NCBI GenBank assembly: GCA_019096195.1
Contig: JAGTXK010000185.1
Location: 1-64,000 of the forward strand
DNA from: Boletus sp. NGJ
Taxonomy: Eukaryota; Basidiomycota; Agaricomycetes; Boletales; Boletaceae
Direction of reading: 5' to 3'
Length of the DNA stretch: 64,000 nucleotides
In this document: positions 9,268 to 21,011 of the stretch, piece by piece
Layout of the letters: every line of letters begins with the position of its first letter
Position numbering within the stretch: position 1 is the first letter of the stretch
Made by a program: the position numbers and the translations under genes
The notes under the pieces: generated by a model
Told to the model about the DNA's origin: nothing
What the model saw: the letters and a program-made list of their open reading frames with translations, nothing else
Databases searched by the model: none

Positions 9268-11855
9268 TCAGTAGATAGCCACAATGCCACTAGCTGGGTG
9301 TTCAAAAAGAAAGGAGGAAGAAGCACCTCCAAAGAAGGCACAGTGGTCAATATAGACAAGTGGCTTTGATGTGAAATCTAGTGAAACACAGATGAGGTGT
9401 TGATCCTCTAGAGCTAGAGGGGAATGACAATGGGCTGCCTCGACATCGAAGATTGCAGCTTGAGAACCTAGGGGGGTATAAGTAACCATTAACCAACAGT
9501 CACTAAATGTAACCCAATCAACCTCAAAAGGGGAGGTGTCAATTAGGGAGTTTATTGAAGAAATGAGTGAATTTCCATGGGGAAAGAAGTGGTCATGAAT
9601 TAAGCAGAATTTAGAGGAACCCAGTTTTGGGATGACACCCAGTGGGCTGCAGTGGAAAGGGTCAATTAAAGATCCTAGGGCAGAAACAGAAAAAGGACCT
9701 GAGTAGTGGCCCTCTGCTATCTCGAAATTAACATAGTTTAAAATAAAGTTGAAGTGTTCATGAGCCAAGCAGTGGTTTAGGGGCAAGAAAGAGGTAGAAA
9801 GAGAATAAGAATCTGGGACACCAAGATGCCAGCCAAAGTGGAGGCCTTTTGGGACATCTGCAAAAGCTTCTAGAACCCTAGCATTGTGAAGTAGGTGTTC
9901 CCAAGCCTGCCACTGAAAGGGGGTGACTATATGCAGCAAATCACTAGGGACACTTCTGAGCAGAGTGTTGGGACCCACAGCATGAGCAGAGGTGAAGGCA
10001 TGAGCAGTCGGGAAGTGTATGGCCTTTCCCATTGAATTTGAAGCAGACCTGTTCACCTTGGACTAATCACCAGATCCCATCTCTAAGAGAGAAAGGATGT
10101 CTTCTCAAGTCCACAGATCCTTTGGGCAAAGCAGTTACTGCCATCACAGAAGATACAATGAAAGCAGGTAGAGAACATAGCTCCCAAGGAGGAACAAGAC
10201 TTGGTGGAGGAGGTATGAGCACCCAAGAAGGCCACATTACCCTTCTGAAAGGACTACAATTGTGCTGAATGGGCTGCATCAAGTATCTAGTCCCAAATGC
10301 CTTGCTACCAGGTGGAAGGGTCAAACTCCAATCAGAGTTGGTATAGGCTTTGTGAACATGAATATTATATTGTAGTAAAAGGTGGAAGTTGCTAGTAAAA
10401 TTGTCATGATGCCAGATCTTGGTAAAGTGGGTATTCCAAATGTGAGCAATCTCTGACTTCTGGAAGGATGGTAGAAAAGAATGGATGGCCTCAACCAAGC
10501 AAGGCCAGGTCTGAGACCAATTAGCCACATATATAAGATGGTTATCTTTATCATCAAGGACAGAAGATAGACAGGGCTGAAAAGGCTTTGTGCTGGCAAA
10601 GAGCTCCCCTTTTTGAGCCTGAAAGGTACTCTGGAAGACAAGGGCCATGAGTGGGATGTGGGAATGCCATCCTTCCTGAATAATCTCCATAACATTGGGA
10701 GAAAGAGAAAATTCATGGCTGCTAAGCAGAACAGATGCAGCAGGAAGTTTGCAAAGGAAAGTCATGTTAACATGGATAGATGGTTAAAAACTAGGGAGCA
10801 GGGCCCTCAAAGAGGCAGTCGGAAAAGCTAAAAAAGCACTAAAAAAAGAATAGATGGTAGATGAGCAAAGAAGGCTCACCACCAACAGAAGCAAAGGATA
10901 GGGCCATAGAAAGCAAGGCAAAAAAATCCTGGCCCAGGGCAATCAAGGCCAGAACCACCAGTAGATTGGACATTTGGGCCAAGTCTGTAAAATTGACATC
11001 AGAGGAAGCCTCCTCAAAGATTAACTAGAGATAGGATAAATGCAGCTCCACTAGGTTGGGCTGATAATGCAAGGCTTGAATGCATTCCAAAATGGACACA
11101 AGAGGTGGATGGGCCTTAGCCACCACTGGCAATGGAGGGGCAGCTACTATAGATAATTCTGAGGCTTACAAGGGCTAGGAAGTAGGTGGGGTGTTAGGTG
11201 GGGGAATACCAACAGAAGAAACTGCACTTGGGCAGTCAGGGCCTATAAGGGTCGAGAAATCTACTGAGAGATGATCATTGAGGCAGTTGAGAAGGCTTGG
11301 TAGGTCACTGGCCAAGGCAGGAGTACCAAGTAATAGCCTGGCCTTTTTTTTCCCTTTTCTTGCCTTCTTCTTGGAAACACCTGCTAGAGTGCCACCAGAG
11401 GAGGCCATGGAATGAGAGTGGGTTTCACCCCTAGAAGCATGGGCAGAAGAGGTGGGTAGCCCAGTATTTTCTGCCAACTGATAAAGCTCATCACCTGGGG
11501 ATGGAGGGTGATGGTAAGGAGAAGTAGGATGGGAGAGAGAGGAAGGTTGGGAAGTAGGAAGAAAAGACAAGTTGGAATGAGTGTAGGAGAGGAAATTTGC
11601 CAAAAGTAAGGGAAGTCCTGGTGTCATCTGCCTGCATTGTGTGATAGCTATCAGCAAAAAACAGGGCACAGGTGAAGAAAAGATTATGAGGAGAGGAGGA
11701 GGCCAGCACCAGACACATCTGAAAAAACCAGAGTGAGATGAGACAAGACAAGTGTGCTGATGCTCCAACATCACAGCAGTGAACAAGGAGCAGATGCCAG
11801 CATACTGGCATTTACAAGGTGTGACATCAGGGCCTGAAAAGTGGCATCCTATCAA
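9268..11855 (-). mobile_element. DIRS-like retroelement fossil (Gag-like and RT regions)
   Basis: On the minus strand there is a Gag-like stretch (about 11,855-10,070) with an acidic, serine-rich N-terminal part, then a reverse transcriptase region (about 10,056-9,268). The latter shows SPLGVIPK, FCLIHDHFFPHGNS and IFDVEAAHCHSPL (the catalytic-palm region) followed by DHCAFFGGASSS, the form seen in basidiomycete DIRS-type elements. RNase H and tyrosine recombinase parts were not recognised downstream. The element is broken in several places and incomplete. Its limits are given by coding remnants only. It looks moderately old: similar CpG loss to its surroundings but long readable blocks. Confidence 0.6.
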
Positions 11856-11940
11856 TCAGGCTTTCTCAGAGAATGCCTTGCTTATCATTGAATTATTTAA
11901 GCTTTTGGTTAAAAAATCGTTTTATTCAATAGTTTAGTCC

Positions 11941-12008
11941 CTACCAACACTTCGGGTGACATAGACTAAGCTAATTGCAAGTGTAAATGCCACCTGAAGT
12001 GTTGGTAG
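11941..12008. repeat. 18-bp inverted repeat (hairpin)
   Basis: The arms 11,941-11,958 (CTACCAACACTTCGGGTG) and 11,991-12,008 (CACCTGAAGTGTTGGTAG) pair with one mismatch around a 32-base loop. It lies just upstream of the 5' side of the DIRS-like fossil. It could be part of that element's terminus, the remnant of a small foldback element, or chance; nothing decides. Confidence 0.7.
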
Positions 12009-12830
12009 GATGGAGCCTGTGATTTACTGGATGAAAGAATTCTAGGCAAACTTGACTCAGGACATGATACCATACAATATTGATAATTTTGAAAAGTTAT
12101 ATGCCAGGAGCAGAACATGAGTGATGCAGAATGGGTCAGCAGACAAAAAAATACAGTACAGTGGGTGGCTACCAGATGGCTACTGTGTTAGGTAAGCAGT
12201 ATCATAGTAGGTAATTCTACTCCAACAGATAACTGGGATAATACTAGCTGGTCAGGTACAGGTGATACAGTACATTCAATGGAAATATTGTGTAACATGC
12301 AGTAAATCATAGACAACTTGGTGGATGCATCTTTGCTATACAAGTCAAAAGTAGGTGAGTAGAAGATAATCTTAAGGCACATCAAGAGAAGAGCATATTA
12401 AACAGCTCTCACAAACCTCATTCAGTGAGGTTTAACTGACAAATACACCATATGTCCATAAGCCATTCTTATACAATGAGTGCAGTGAAGGGGTATAATG
12501 AGAGACATGTTGACATTCTGCCATTACTGGCTGACAGGTCTGGGTGGGGGGAGGGAGGAATTGTAAAGTAGGTGGTGATAAGGCACCATTTTCATAACAT
12601 GAGTACATTGTGGTCCTTATGAAGCATGTGCCAATGGCTAAATAAACTGGCCATGGTGATACATGGAGAGTGGAGATGATGCTAGTGGATTAGCTTGCAC
12701 AAGGCATGTGACCCCAATTAAGCACCAGATCCTGGGAGTTTGTTGCAGTACATCTGGTAATTACCATTACACCACTTTGCAGAAAACCCTATAGTAGTAT
12801 TAGCATACAGTTTGCAATCCAAAGTGTCTC
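12009..12830. other. No gene recognised
   Basis: AT-rich, CpG-poor sequence without a convincing reading frame, splice pattern or known element. Short open frames on either strand show no recognisable motif. Confidence 0.5.
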
Positions 12831-13200
12831 ACAAACACTGCAAACCTGAGTCATGGTCCTGCAAGATCACCTGAGCACTGCAAACCTTCACTCCCATGAG
12901 TGCTGCAAATACTGTGGTTTTGCAAGATGGGCCTCTGTTATCTAACTTGGAGCATTACAAACCTTTACTGTCTGAGTCACAGTCCTCAGGCTGCAAGATC
13001 CATCCCCCTATTAGAAGTGCTGCAAACACAGTGGCCTTGCAAGATGCCTCTGTTACCCAAATGCTGCACACCTTTGCTGTCCAAGTCACAGTCTTGCAAG
13101 ATGCCCTCCAGTGTTACCCAAGAGGCTCTCATTTATTGTGTGTTGCAACATATCACCCAATCACTGGTACTCTGCCAGTCATGCTGCATAATGCTAACTT
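12831..13200. repeat. CTGCAAAC / TTGCAAGAT repeat tract
   Basis: Copies of ctgcaaac, gtgctgcaaa and ttgcaagatg alternate every 50-70 bases. The 121-codon open frame here (12,896-13,249) follows the repeat and has no domain. The TTGCAAG core also dominates the arrays at 29.2-29.9 kb and 31.0-31.2 kb. Confidence 0.6.
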
Positions 13201-13419
13201 GTTCCACAAGAGAAAAGATGTTTGTCATCTGCTGAGTGGTCAAGGCTAATTGGATTATGGTTCCAGAACTAGTTGTTTTAGCTGTCCCATAGAAAACATA
13301 TTATGTAGTGTGAGTTACAAATATACTACTTGTTTGAGAAGATATTCTAGAGTATCTATCAGCAGCACTTGAGAATATCGACACTTCTTCATACCAGGGA
13401 TGGTGGTGTACTACCAAGG

Positions 13420-13805
13420 GTCTTGAAACTGAGCAAGAGCAGGGTGATGTATAGTGTGCTGCAAGTCCAGTGAGTTGAGTTTTCAATCACATGAGACAAC
13501 TTACCTTCCATGACAAGTGCTGAGAGGGGAGGATGACACAAGAGTGGGGACAGATGAACAATACCAAGTGAGAGTGGGGTGACATACAGTGCACTGCAAG
13601 TCTGGTGAGTTGAGTTTTCAGTTACATGAGACAACTTACTTTCCAGGAGAAGGATGGGAATGACATGAGAGTGCCACTGGGGACAAATGAATGATATCAA
13701 AGGTCTTGATACTAAGCAAGAACAGGGTAACATAGAGTGCACTACAAGTCCAGTGAGTCAAATTTTCAATGACATGAGATGACTTATCTTCCATGACAAG
13801 TTGCT
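13420..13805. repeat. Three diverged tandem units with CATGAGACAACTTACTTTCC core
   Basis: Three units beginning near 13,440, 13,590 and 13,735 share the order: tagtgtgctgcaagtccagtgag, a run ttttcaatcacatgagacaactta, and ttccatgacaag or its variant. The period is about 145-155 bases with indels. On the minus strand the units encode repeated peptides (SHVTENSTH, SHVIENSTH), which is why an open frame spans them. I see no domain and regard it as a tandem repeat rather than a gene. Confidence 0.7.
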
Positions 13806-14500
13806 GAGAGGGGGGGTAGCATGGCCCACTTTGTGTTCCCTCTGCCCCCTTGATTATGTGAGTTGAAGTCAGTTATACTGAATACTAGCTGACTTTGCAA
13901 GATTCTGACCACCCACAGCATCTTGCAATCAATTGCAATGATCATTTTAAATAGACTTGTCCAATATATTCCTGCAGAGCCTGAGAGCCTGGGCCTAGAT
14001 GACAACCAATGAATTGATGACCTGTCAACTGATCTCACTAAGCACCAGCCATCCAAACCTCCAAGTCTGTGCCTCTATTGCTGCTTGTGGGCTTTCTATA
14101 CCTCTCTGTATCACACCAAATATATGTAAAGTGTTTTGCAAGCTTGTCCTGAAGTGCTGCCTATAGCAAGGCATATGACCTCAGCCCTTTGTTAATTGCT
14201 GAGTCATCTGTCACCACTAGATTCTATCTATCTATCCACCATTCGGCCTGCCACTGAAGAAACTGTAGAATACGTCACTGCCCTTTAAAGAGCAGTTCAA
14301 CTTCCTCTGCCCAGCAATGAGCCTGAGCATGGATCTTACACCACTCAATGTGGATAGCTGACATCAGGCACCATCAATCTGGGGACAAGTAGTGTGTGTA
14401 AGAAAGCATACCATCTTGGAGCCCCTCATCTTCTTTTTTAATGTTGCCATTATTGTAACCACATGACATCCAAATCCATGAGAGCTGCCAATAGCCTTCA
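13806..14500. other. No gene recognised
   Basis: AT-rich sequence without a supported gene. A close pair of inverted TTGCAAT/ATTGCAA words sits near 13,920-13,940. Open frames are short and lack known motifs. Confidence 0.45.
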
Positions 14501-14525
14501 CTTACATAGTCCTTGGTTCCATCTA

Positions 14526-17516
14526 TCATAGACTGGATGTCATCTTCCTCGAGATATCAGAGAGAACTTGTCCAGCCCACTTTCCCAAGTAAGGGGGATA
14601 GACTGAGTAAGGCACTGTGAGCAGCATGGTATTTTGCCACACTAGTGCCAATCTTGGTATCAACAGACTTGAGGCAGTTGTGTGCCTGTGTATTAGCTCC
14701 TTGCCCCCATAGAAACCTGTCTTTAAATTGTAACATGTGAGAGTGAGAATGGAGTGCTTGTTATAGTTCATTTAATGCATTATGTGCCTGACCCAAACAG
14801 AGCATTCACTCAATCTCCTCAAGGTTAACATTACATGGAACCTGCTGCTGAATAGAAGATGGAAGCCTGAGAATGATGTCTTGTGGTCTCAGGACCATAT
14901 CAGAGCTAATGACTGCCTTGGCCTGGATAGACACAACTCCAGGAATATACAGCACTTGAACACTTGCCCAAGCTTCTAGTTGTTACATGAGTGTGTTCTT
15001 ACACTCTTGTAGCCTTGCTTTGTGCTGATCTGTTGCATGTAGATCCAATTTCTTGCTATTGACATGCAGGTGGCACCTTCAATCACAATCAGCACACAAA
15101 TGACACAAAGGTGGAGTGTAACATAACTGTTGGTCCTCGAGTTCAATGCCAATATTGATTAACATGCTAGGGGAGATCTTCAAGTGCATGGGTGACCAAG
15201 CTGACTTAATAGCAAGCTTAGTGGCTTCGTCATTTGCTAATTGCAAGTGTATGCTTGCTTGGGTGAATGCTATTACAATTCAGATGTCAGGTGTGAATGG
15301 TAGCCATAAATTCAAACATGCACAATGGAATTTCACTTCAAAAGGGTTTGGCTGTGACATGTCTTGCTCCCATGCTTCCATGTCTTCCTTCCATCTTGCA
15401 AGTTCTTTTGCATAATGGCTTGAGAGGGAATGTTCAAATTCACATACATCTTTCTTGTGCTCATTTTGTTCTGGTATAGCTTTGATAATCTCTTGTAAAA
15501 TGGATTCATCTGTTTGGTGTAAGTAAGAACTGAGATGAGGGTTCATGTGCCTACCAAGCCTGATCATCTTCTTTCAATTACTATCTCCTATAAGGTCATC
15601 TAATGTGTCATGACAGTGGCCTGGCCCCATCTTTTTGGTGCTTAATGTCATAGCATTGAGAGTGAACCTGCCTCACTTGGGAGCCTCACCATCAGTATGA
15701 GCACTACCTTGATAAACAAATATTTCCATTGGCATTCTTTGATGTGAGCTGGCAGATGAAACATTGAAATATGAGTTACCACCATCTTCTTTGCATGAGG
15801 TAGATGTATCAGTGAGGGCAACATCAACATTCACTCCCATAAGTGACACTCCCACTGGCAGATGATGTCATATGAGACATTGATATGCTTGACAGGCATG
15901 TCCCTCAGTGCTGAAAAAAAAAAAAATCCATGTTGACATATCTTGCAAAACATTGATAGCAACAACACATTAAAAGCTGCAGTGCATACCTTTCCCCTTT
16001 CTGTAAATCCCCTATACTGCCAGCAAACTTCATCTCATGATGAGCACAGCAGACAATCCCTGTTTCTATGGCAGCAAGGCCAACAGTAGACTTTGTATCT
16101 GCACCATTTACAGCATCATGTCCTAAGCATATACTCTTCTGTATCCAATACAATCAGTTTAGTATGAACATTCAACCTTCAAGACTCATCACTAACCTCT
16201 TGATGAATATTGGACTGATCTCTTAGGTACAACTTGTATGAAAGTTCCTCAACAAAGTATGACCATTCTCGACTAAGACTTGGGTCTAGTTTATCTTTTG
16301 AGTTGATCTTCCACTTCAAATGGAAATTAGCATTGATGGTGACAAATAGAGTATAGAGCCACCTGGAAAAGCATCAGAACATGCCAAAGGAAGACAGAAA
16401 AATAAAAAAGACTTACTCTTTGTTCTTTTGTGCTTTGTCCTAGTCATCAGGTAGGTTCTTGCCAGGATGTGGACATGCAGGGCATAAAACAGTGCATGCT
16501 CCCTCCTTTGTGTTATCTACACCAGTAGGATCATGTCTCTGGCCTGCTCTTTTAAGCATTTTTAGATGCCATCACTGATGAACAATCATGAATTGTTCAT
16601 ATTGATCCTGCATTGTTAAATCATGTTATAATAACATCAACTCAGACTAGGGACTGAGCAGTGTATACATCTTTGGAGGTGTTGTGCCCACATTGTTGCT
16701 ACGGCAAGCAAGGGCAGTGTAGTAGTGATATGCAGAGACCTTCAACTCCAAAGCAAGAAGGTGGTACTCTTCAAGAACACTGAATGTGGCTGCTGAATAT
16801 GGCTAATCTGTACTAGCAGGAAATAACTGCTGTTAAAGGAGTTGTTGAATGTGGGTATGGATTCCATTGTTGTTGATAATGGTAAAGTCATTGGAGTGAG
16901 GTGCTTTTGGAAGATAGCACATATCTCCGATTTTGTGTCCAAGCTGAATGACAAGCCTGAGATCCATTAGGGTTGTTCGGGTCCAGAATAAACCTATCCA
17001 TTCCTAAGTCCTAGATATCAAGACATGATCCACATGTGTTCTAATGCCTTACCTTTATTAGATGTAACAGGAGACATTGATGCATTGATACAACACAATC
17101 TTTGCAGCATATTTCTAGCCCAAGGCAGTCGCTGCATCAAAACAATGTAGGTTGGTTCTTGCATCTTGTACAGACAGTGACACTGCCATGCCCTTCTAAG
17201 TGGAACAATTCTCTGAGGAAATCCTCTCAATCATGCTCTACCCAAGATAAAAGGGGGGAGTTCTAGCAGCAGAATATATCAGCTATGTTTTAGAGAGGGT
17301 ATGCAAGCCACAGCCACTTACTGAGATTAAGCATGGTTGTGGCCTGTTATTGAGAATGGAAAGGTTGATGCAGTCTGGTAAGTGGTCAATAGAGTCAGTG
17401 ATGTCCACTAGGTCAACACTTGAAAGAACTGACATGGTGGAATTCAGCATCTGGTTCCTATTGTAAACTTTGGGTGCTGTATATGTTTTTTTTAATATAT
17501 GAAGTAACCCGGACAT
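14526..17516 (-). pseudogene. KDZ-family transposase relic
   Basis: KDZ (Kyakuja-Dileera-Zisupton) proteins are transposases of large DNA transposons expanded in basidiomycetes. On the minus strand, 16,153-15,905 reads AVNGADTKSTVGLAAIETGI followed by LQKGERY and YVNMDFFFF. That matches the conserved KDZ block with the first catalytic region and the 'GDLQKGERYVNMDYLFFSSL' signature. At 15,567-15,280 the C-terminal part shows WKEDMEAWEQDMSQPNPFEV, matching 'VEAWEKDHSKPNPF'. At 14,771-14,526 a weaker match to the last domain follows. Upstream, 17,230-17,018 contains a cysteine-containing segment in the place of the CxC zinc-binding N-terminus. Stops and shifts interrupt all blocks. Ends and TIRs were not found. 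Confidence 0.7.
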
Positions 17517-17830
17517 GTTAGACTGAATTCTAAGATGTCATCCTTTACAACTGCCATCCTATAAACTATCTCTCTCTCAATGGACCTTGAAACTGTCAAG
17601 TTGCTTGAAGCAGAATACTTGAGACAGCTTGCTGGAACACTAACTCATAGCTGGTGATGCTGCTGACAACTGAATAAGGAGTTCTACTCCTGGAAATAAT
17701 ATTTCACCTACTAATGTCCAAGGGTGCCATAGATACTGCATGGTAGTCAGTAGAAGGGTCCCCCGACATTGAATCCACCGCAAGATTAAATAAACAAATT
17801 GCAGCATTCATTTGCACATGCCATTGGGGT

Positions 17831-18533
17831 GATGGGCTAGATCTCTTTTGCAATTCTTGTGGAGCCAAGTCAAGCTACATAAGGACAGAGGCATTGACAA
17901 TGAGGAAAATCCTGACAGCAGATTGAACATATCTCAATAGTTGGTGGATGTAGACCATATGTGTGAGCCAGACACTCCATTGCACTGCATGAAACAAGTG
18001 TTAGCTCAAGGCAAAGGGTTAGAATGACTTCCAAGACAAAAAATAACAAGAGGTAAAATGGAACAGACCATACCTGGGAGTCTCTTCCCACTTGCTACAT
18101 AGGACCATGTGTTATCTGACCATTTGCATCACACAGGGCACTTTAGGGGACCATCAGGAATGGGAAGGGCAGTGTGGAATGCAGGATTGATGGGCTATAT
18201 CTCTTTGCAATTCCTATAGAGCTGAGTCAACCTATATAAAAATGGAGGCATTGCTGATGAGCAGAATCCCAATGGCAGATAGAATGTACCTCAATACTTG
18301 GTGAATGTGGACCATGTATGTGAACTAGGTGCTCCATTGCACTGTATGGAACAAGTGTTAGCTCAAGGCAATCAGAACAACTCCCAAGATAAATGATGAC
18401 AAGAGGTAAAATGGAATGGACCATACCTGGGAGTCTCTTGCCACTTGCTACATAGGTCCGATCATCTGACTGTTTGTATTGCACAGAGCACCTTGGAAGA
18501 CCTAATTAGAAATGGGAAGGGCGGTGTAGAATA
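17831..18533. repeat. Direct tandem duplication, about 358-bp unit
   Basis: Unit 1 (17,831-18,188) and unit 2 (18,189-18,533) both begin gatgggcta and share gagctgagtca/gagccaagtca, caagtgttagctcaaggca, the run acctgggagtctctt, cacttgctacatagg and aatgggaagggc in the same order. They differ by scattered substitutions and small indels. Minus-strand open frames in both units encode related peptides (ICSICCQDFPHCQC and VHSICHWDSAHQQC). The duplication lies just 5' of the KDZ relic and may be part of its upstream region; I see no known domain. Confidence 0.85.
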
Positions 18534-19039
18534 CAAACTATGTCATGCAACCCATACCATCATTTCCATGTACCAACATTTGCTTGCAAATACACAGTTG
18601 TGATACTTGTTTCCTGCAGGTATTCTCAGCAATGGCCCAGCATGGCAGTGTGAGCCTAGCACAGAGAACCAGAAGTATTACCTTACAAGCCTTGGGTAAC
18701 AAGGAACTAGCATAGTAAATCCAAGTTAGGATGATGCTTCATTCATCAAAAATGTCCATGTGTGAGACACTCACCAGCATCATAAAGTATTGCAAAATGT
18801 TGCAATATCCAGATCTGAAAGTTAACAACATCAGATGTATCAGGAAGTTTGGGAGTTGGAAGGGCTGTGAAGCCCAGATCAGGTTGCTATGAATCAGTGT
18901 AAAGCCATTCACCAAGGGACTCTGGAGACAATTGGGTGCAAACACCAGTTTCAGGCTCTGATGGCACAGCATGGGACAGACAGACTCATTGACCCTCATT
19001 GTGCCAGAAAGCCTGGCACTATGCTATGGAATTTCATTA

Positions 19040-19112
19040 CAGCGGTTTTCAAAAGTATGTGGAAAACAGAATTTCGAAAGTCATGCCTCAGAGACAGCCG
19101 GGCAAGGACCCT
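19040..19112 (+). repeat. Left terminal inverted repeat of the two-gene element
   Basis: Matches the reverse complement of 22,135-22,207 with roughly ten mismatches over 73 bases. Begins directly after a TA dinucleotide. It retains CpG sites (tcgaaag, agccggg), unlike most of the surrounding sequence. Confidence 0.9.
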
Positions 19113-19179
19113 GGCATAGCTGAGTAAGCAACTATAGTGCAGAATTGGATTTATGCGAACCTGTGTACACATTGCTTGC

Positions 19180-20830
19180 ATGTCTGAGCAACCAAAAGCA
19201 TCTTCTGCAAACAGGCAGTATGCCTTTGCGATAGCCCTCACCATCTACTCCCCACTCAAACAGCCGTCCAAAGAAGGCAAAACTGTTTCCAAGCAAGTAG
19301 AAAGATCTATAAAAATTAAACAACTACTTTTTTCACTTGACAAAGGTAACTACATTGAATTCCTGAAAAGTATTCTTGAGAAGCTCGGAAAAACCCAGTA
19401 TAAGATCTCCAGCAAGCAGTGGTTTTCATTCAAATATGTTACCCCAAAAACAAAGAGGTGAGACTTCTCAACATTTCCAGTTGCCCAACCTGATGAAAAA
19501 TTTTCTAGCCAGCGCGCAAGTGAGGCGATGGATGTCGACAATGAGTTGGACTACAAGGAGATGATTCAGAAGATTGTCGACACTGCCAGTGACTCTGTCA
19601 CAACAAAGATTCTTATTGACATGAAGCATGTTGAAAAACTCCCATTGTGTTCAGCTGACAGTGACTCTGGTGATGAGAAATCAGCCAATTTGGATGAGCA
19701 CCAGGTAAGCTATTTCATTACATTAGTGAAAATGATCTACTAACACAATCTCAACTAAGATCAAGACTCCATTCCAAATGACATTGGACCTTGACATGCG
19801 CCTTGCTCGATGGCGCATGAAACTAATGAAGAAGTACAAGAATAATGATGATGATGACTTTACATATATCAGACCATCAGGCATCACCATCCAACTCACT
19901 CCCACCATGTTACTTGATTGGGTGCATGCTTTGGTACGGACTTTGTAACATTGCACAGTACACTCAAGAATCCTAATTAGCCTATAGGAGGAGGGGCAGG
20001 CCACATTAAGCATGCCATCTAATATACCCTTGTTTGACATTGCAAACAAAGTGATGTTCCTGTACCCGGCACGTAAGGCACAGGTGCCAATGCCCTCACA
20101 GCCTGTACCACCTCTGGGTCCTGTGCCAGATGTCAACTCGCTTACCTCAGTTCTTCTCCTTCAGATGCTAGCCAAATCTGGCCTACTTCCTCAGTCCAGA
20201 CTCCATAGTCTGTCCACCTCAGCCACCCCAGTTCCTCAGTCCAGGTCCCATAGTCCATCTGGTGTTCAGGCTCCAACTATGCCCATTTGTTGTGTCTCAG
20301 AAAGACCACCAAACCTGCCTCCTCTCCTGTCTCCATCCCAGCTCTCACACTTTCTCTAATATGCTGAAACCGACCTTGGTGTTTCTAACGCTGCTGTATA
20401 CAAGCAGAAGCTTGCCACACAACACATTGGCCCTGATATTCTTGCTGAAATCAACAACAAGATTCTCTTGGAGGTTGGGATTCTAACAGACGACATTATC
20501 CGTTTGAAAAAGGGAAGTATGGTCTGGTGGAATGGCCCTGATGTGAAGCAAAAGTGCAGTGATACTGGTCTGAGCTTAGCAGGCAAATCAAAGTCACCTA
20601 CCCACCCACCTCAGAAAAGAATTGCATATGAGAAGAAGTATTACGATGGTGGCGGCTGTTGTTTTACTACATCTCCAATAATTCCTGGAGATGATGATGG
20701 GCCAAGGGGCTATGATCTCTGATACCAGTTGACAGATCACAGTATTTGGCTCCCCGTTCCAAAGGGATACATTGTTTGTGAGGAGGCTGAGGAGGCTGAG
20801 AAGAATAACTTCTTCACATCGTTAGTCTAG
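19180..20830 (+). pseudogene. Agaricomycete expanded-family protein, SAM-like C-terminus (broken)
   Basis: I recognise this as a protein type that occurs in many copies in mushroom genomes and is normally annotated 'hypothetical'. Blocks in order: FLKSILEKLGKTQYKIS, ILIDMKHVEKLP, ARWRMKLMKKYKNNDDDDFT, ITIQLTPTMLLDWVHAL, PLFDIANKVMFLYPAR, a serine/proline linker, and YAETDLGVSNAAVYKQKL with IGPDILAEINNKI and GILTDDIIRLKKG, which resembles a sterile-alpha-motif helix bundle. It ends DGGGCC...WLPVPKGYIV. Two introns fit well (19,705-19,759 and 19,934-19,987; both keep the frame). Three in-frame stops (after KTKR, after SHFL, and after PRGYDL) break it. The start at 19,180 (MSEQPKAS) is a guess; 19,153 is also in frame. 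The function is unknown. Its place inside a TIR element suggests transposon cargo or a transposition partner. Confidence 0.75.
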
Positions 20831-21011
20831 TGCCATTGTATTCACTTCATTAGTTCTGTGTTTGCCATTGCATGTCTATTGCTATTGCAGATAAAGAAAG
20901 ATAGTTAATATGATACGATGCAATACAACACAGACACGAGAACATAACAAACAATATGCTGGATAGCATGACAGACAGCATGACGGATGATACAGCAAAT
21001 GATACAATACA
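20831..21011. other. Intergenic 3' region between the two convergent genes
   Basis: About 180 bases rich in ATACAA and GATACA words separate the stop codons of the two genes of the TIR element. Nothing else is visible. Confidence 0.5.

Noticed and set aside
12896-13249. 117-codon plus-strand frame
   Set aside because: Produced by the CTGCAAAC/TTGCAAGAT repeats; a second frame is open over the same stretch.
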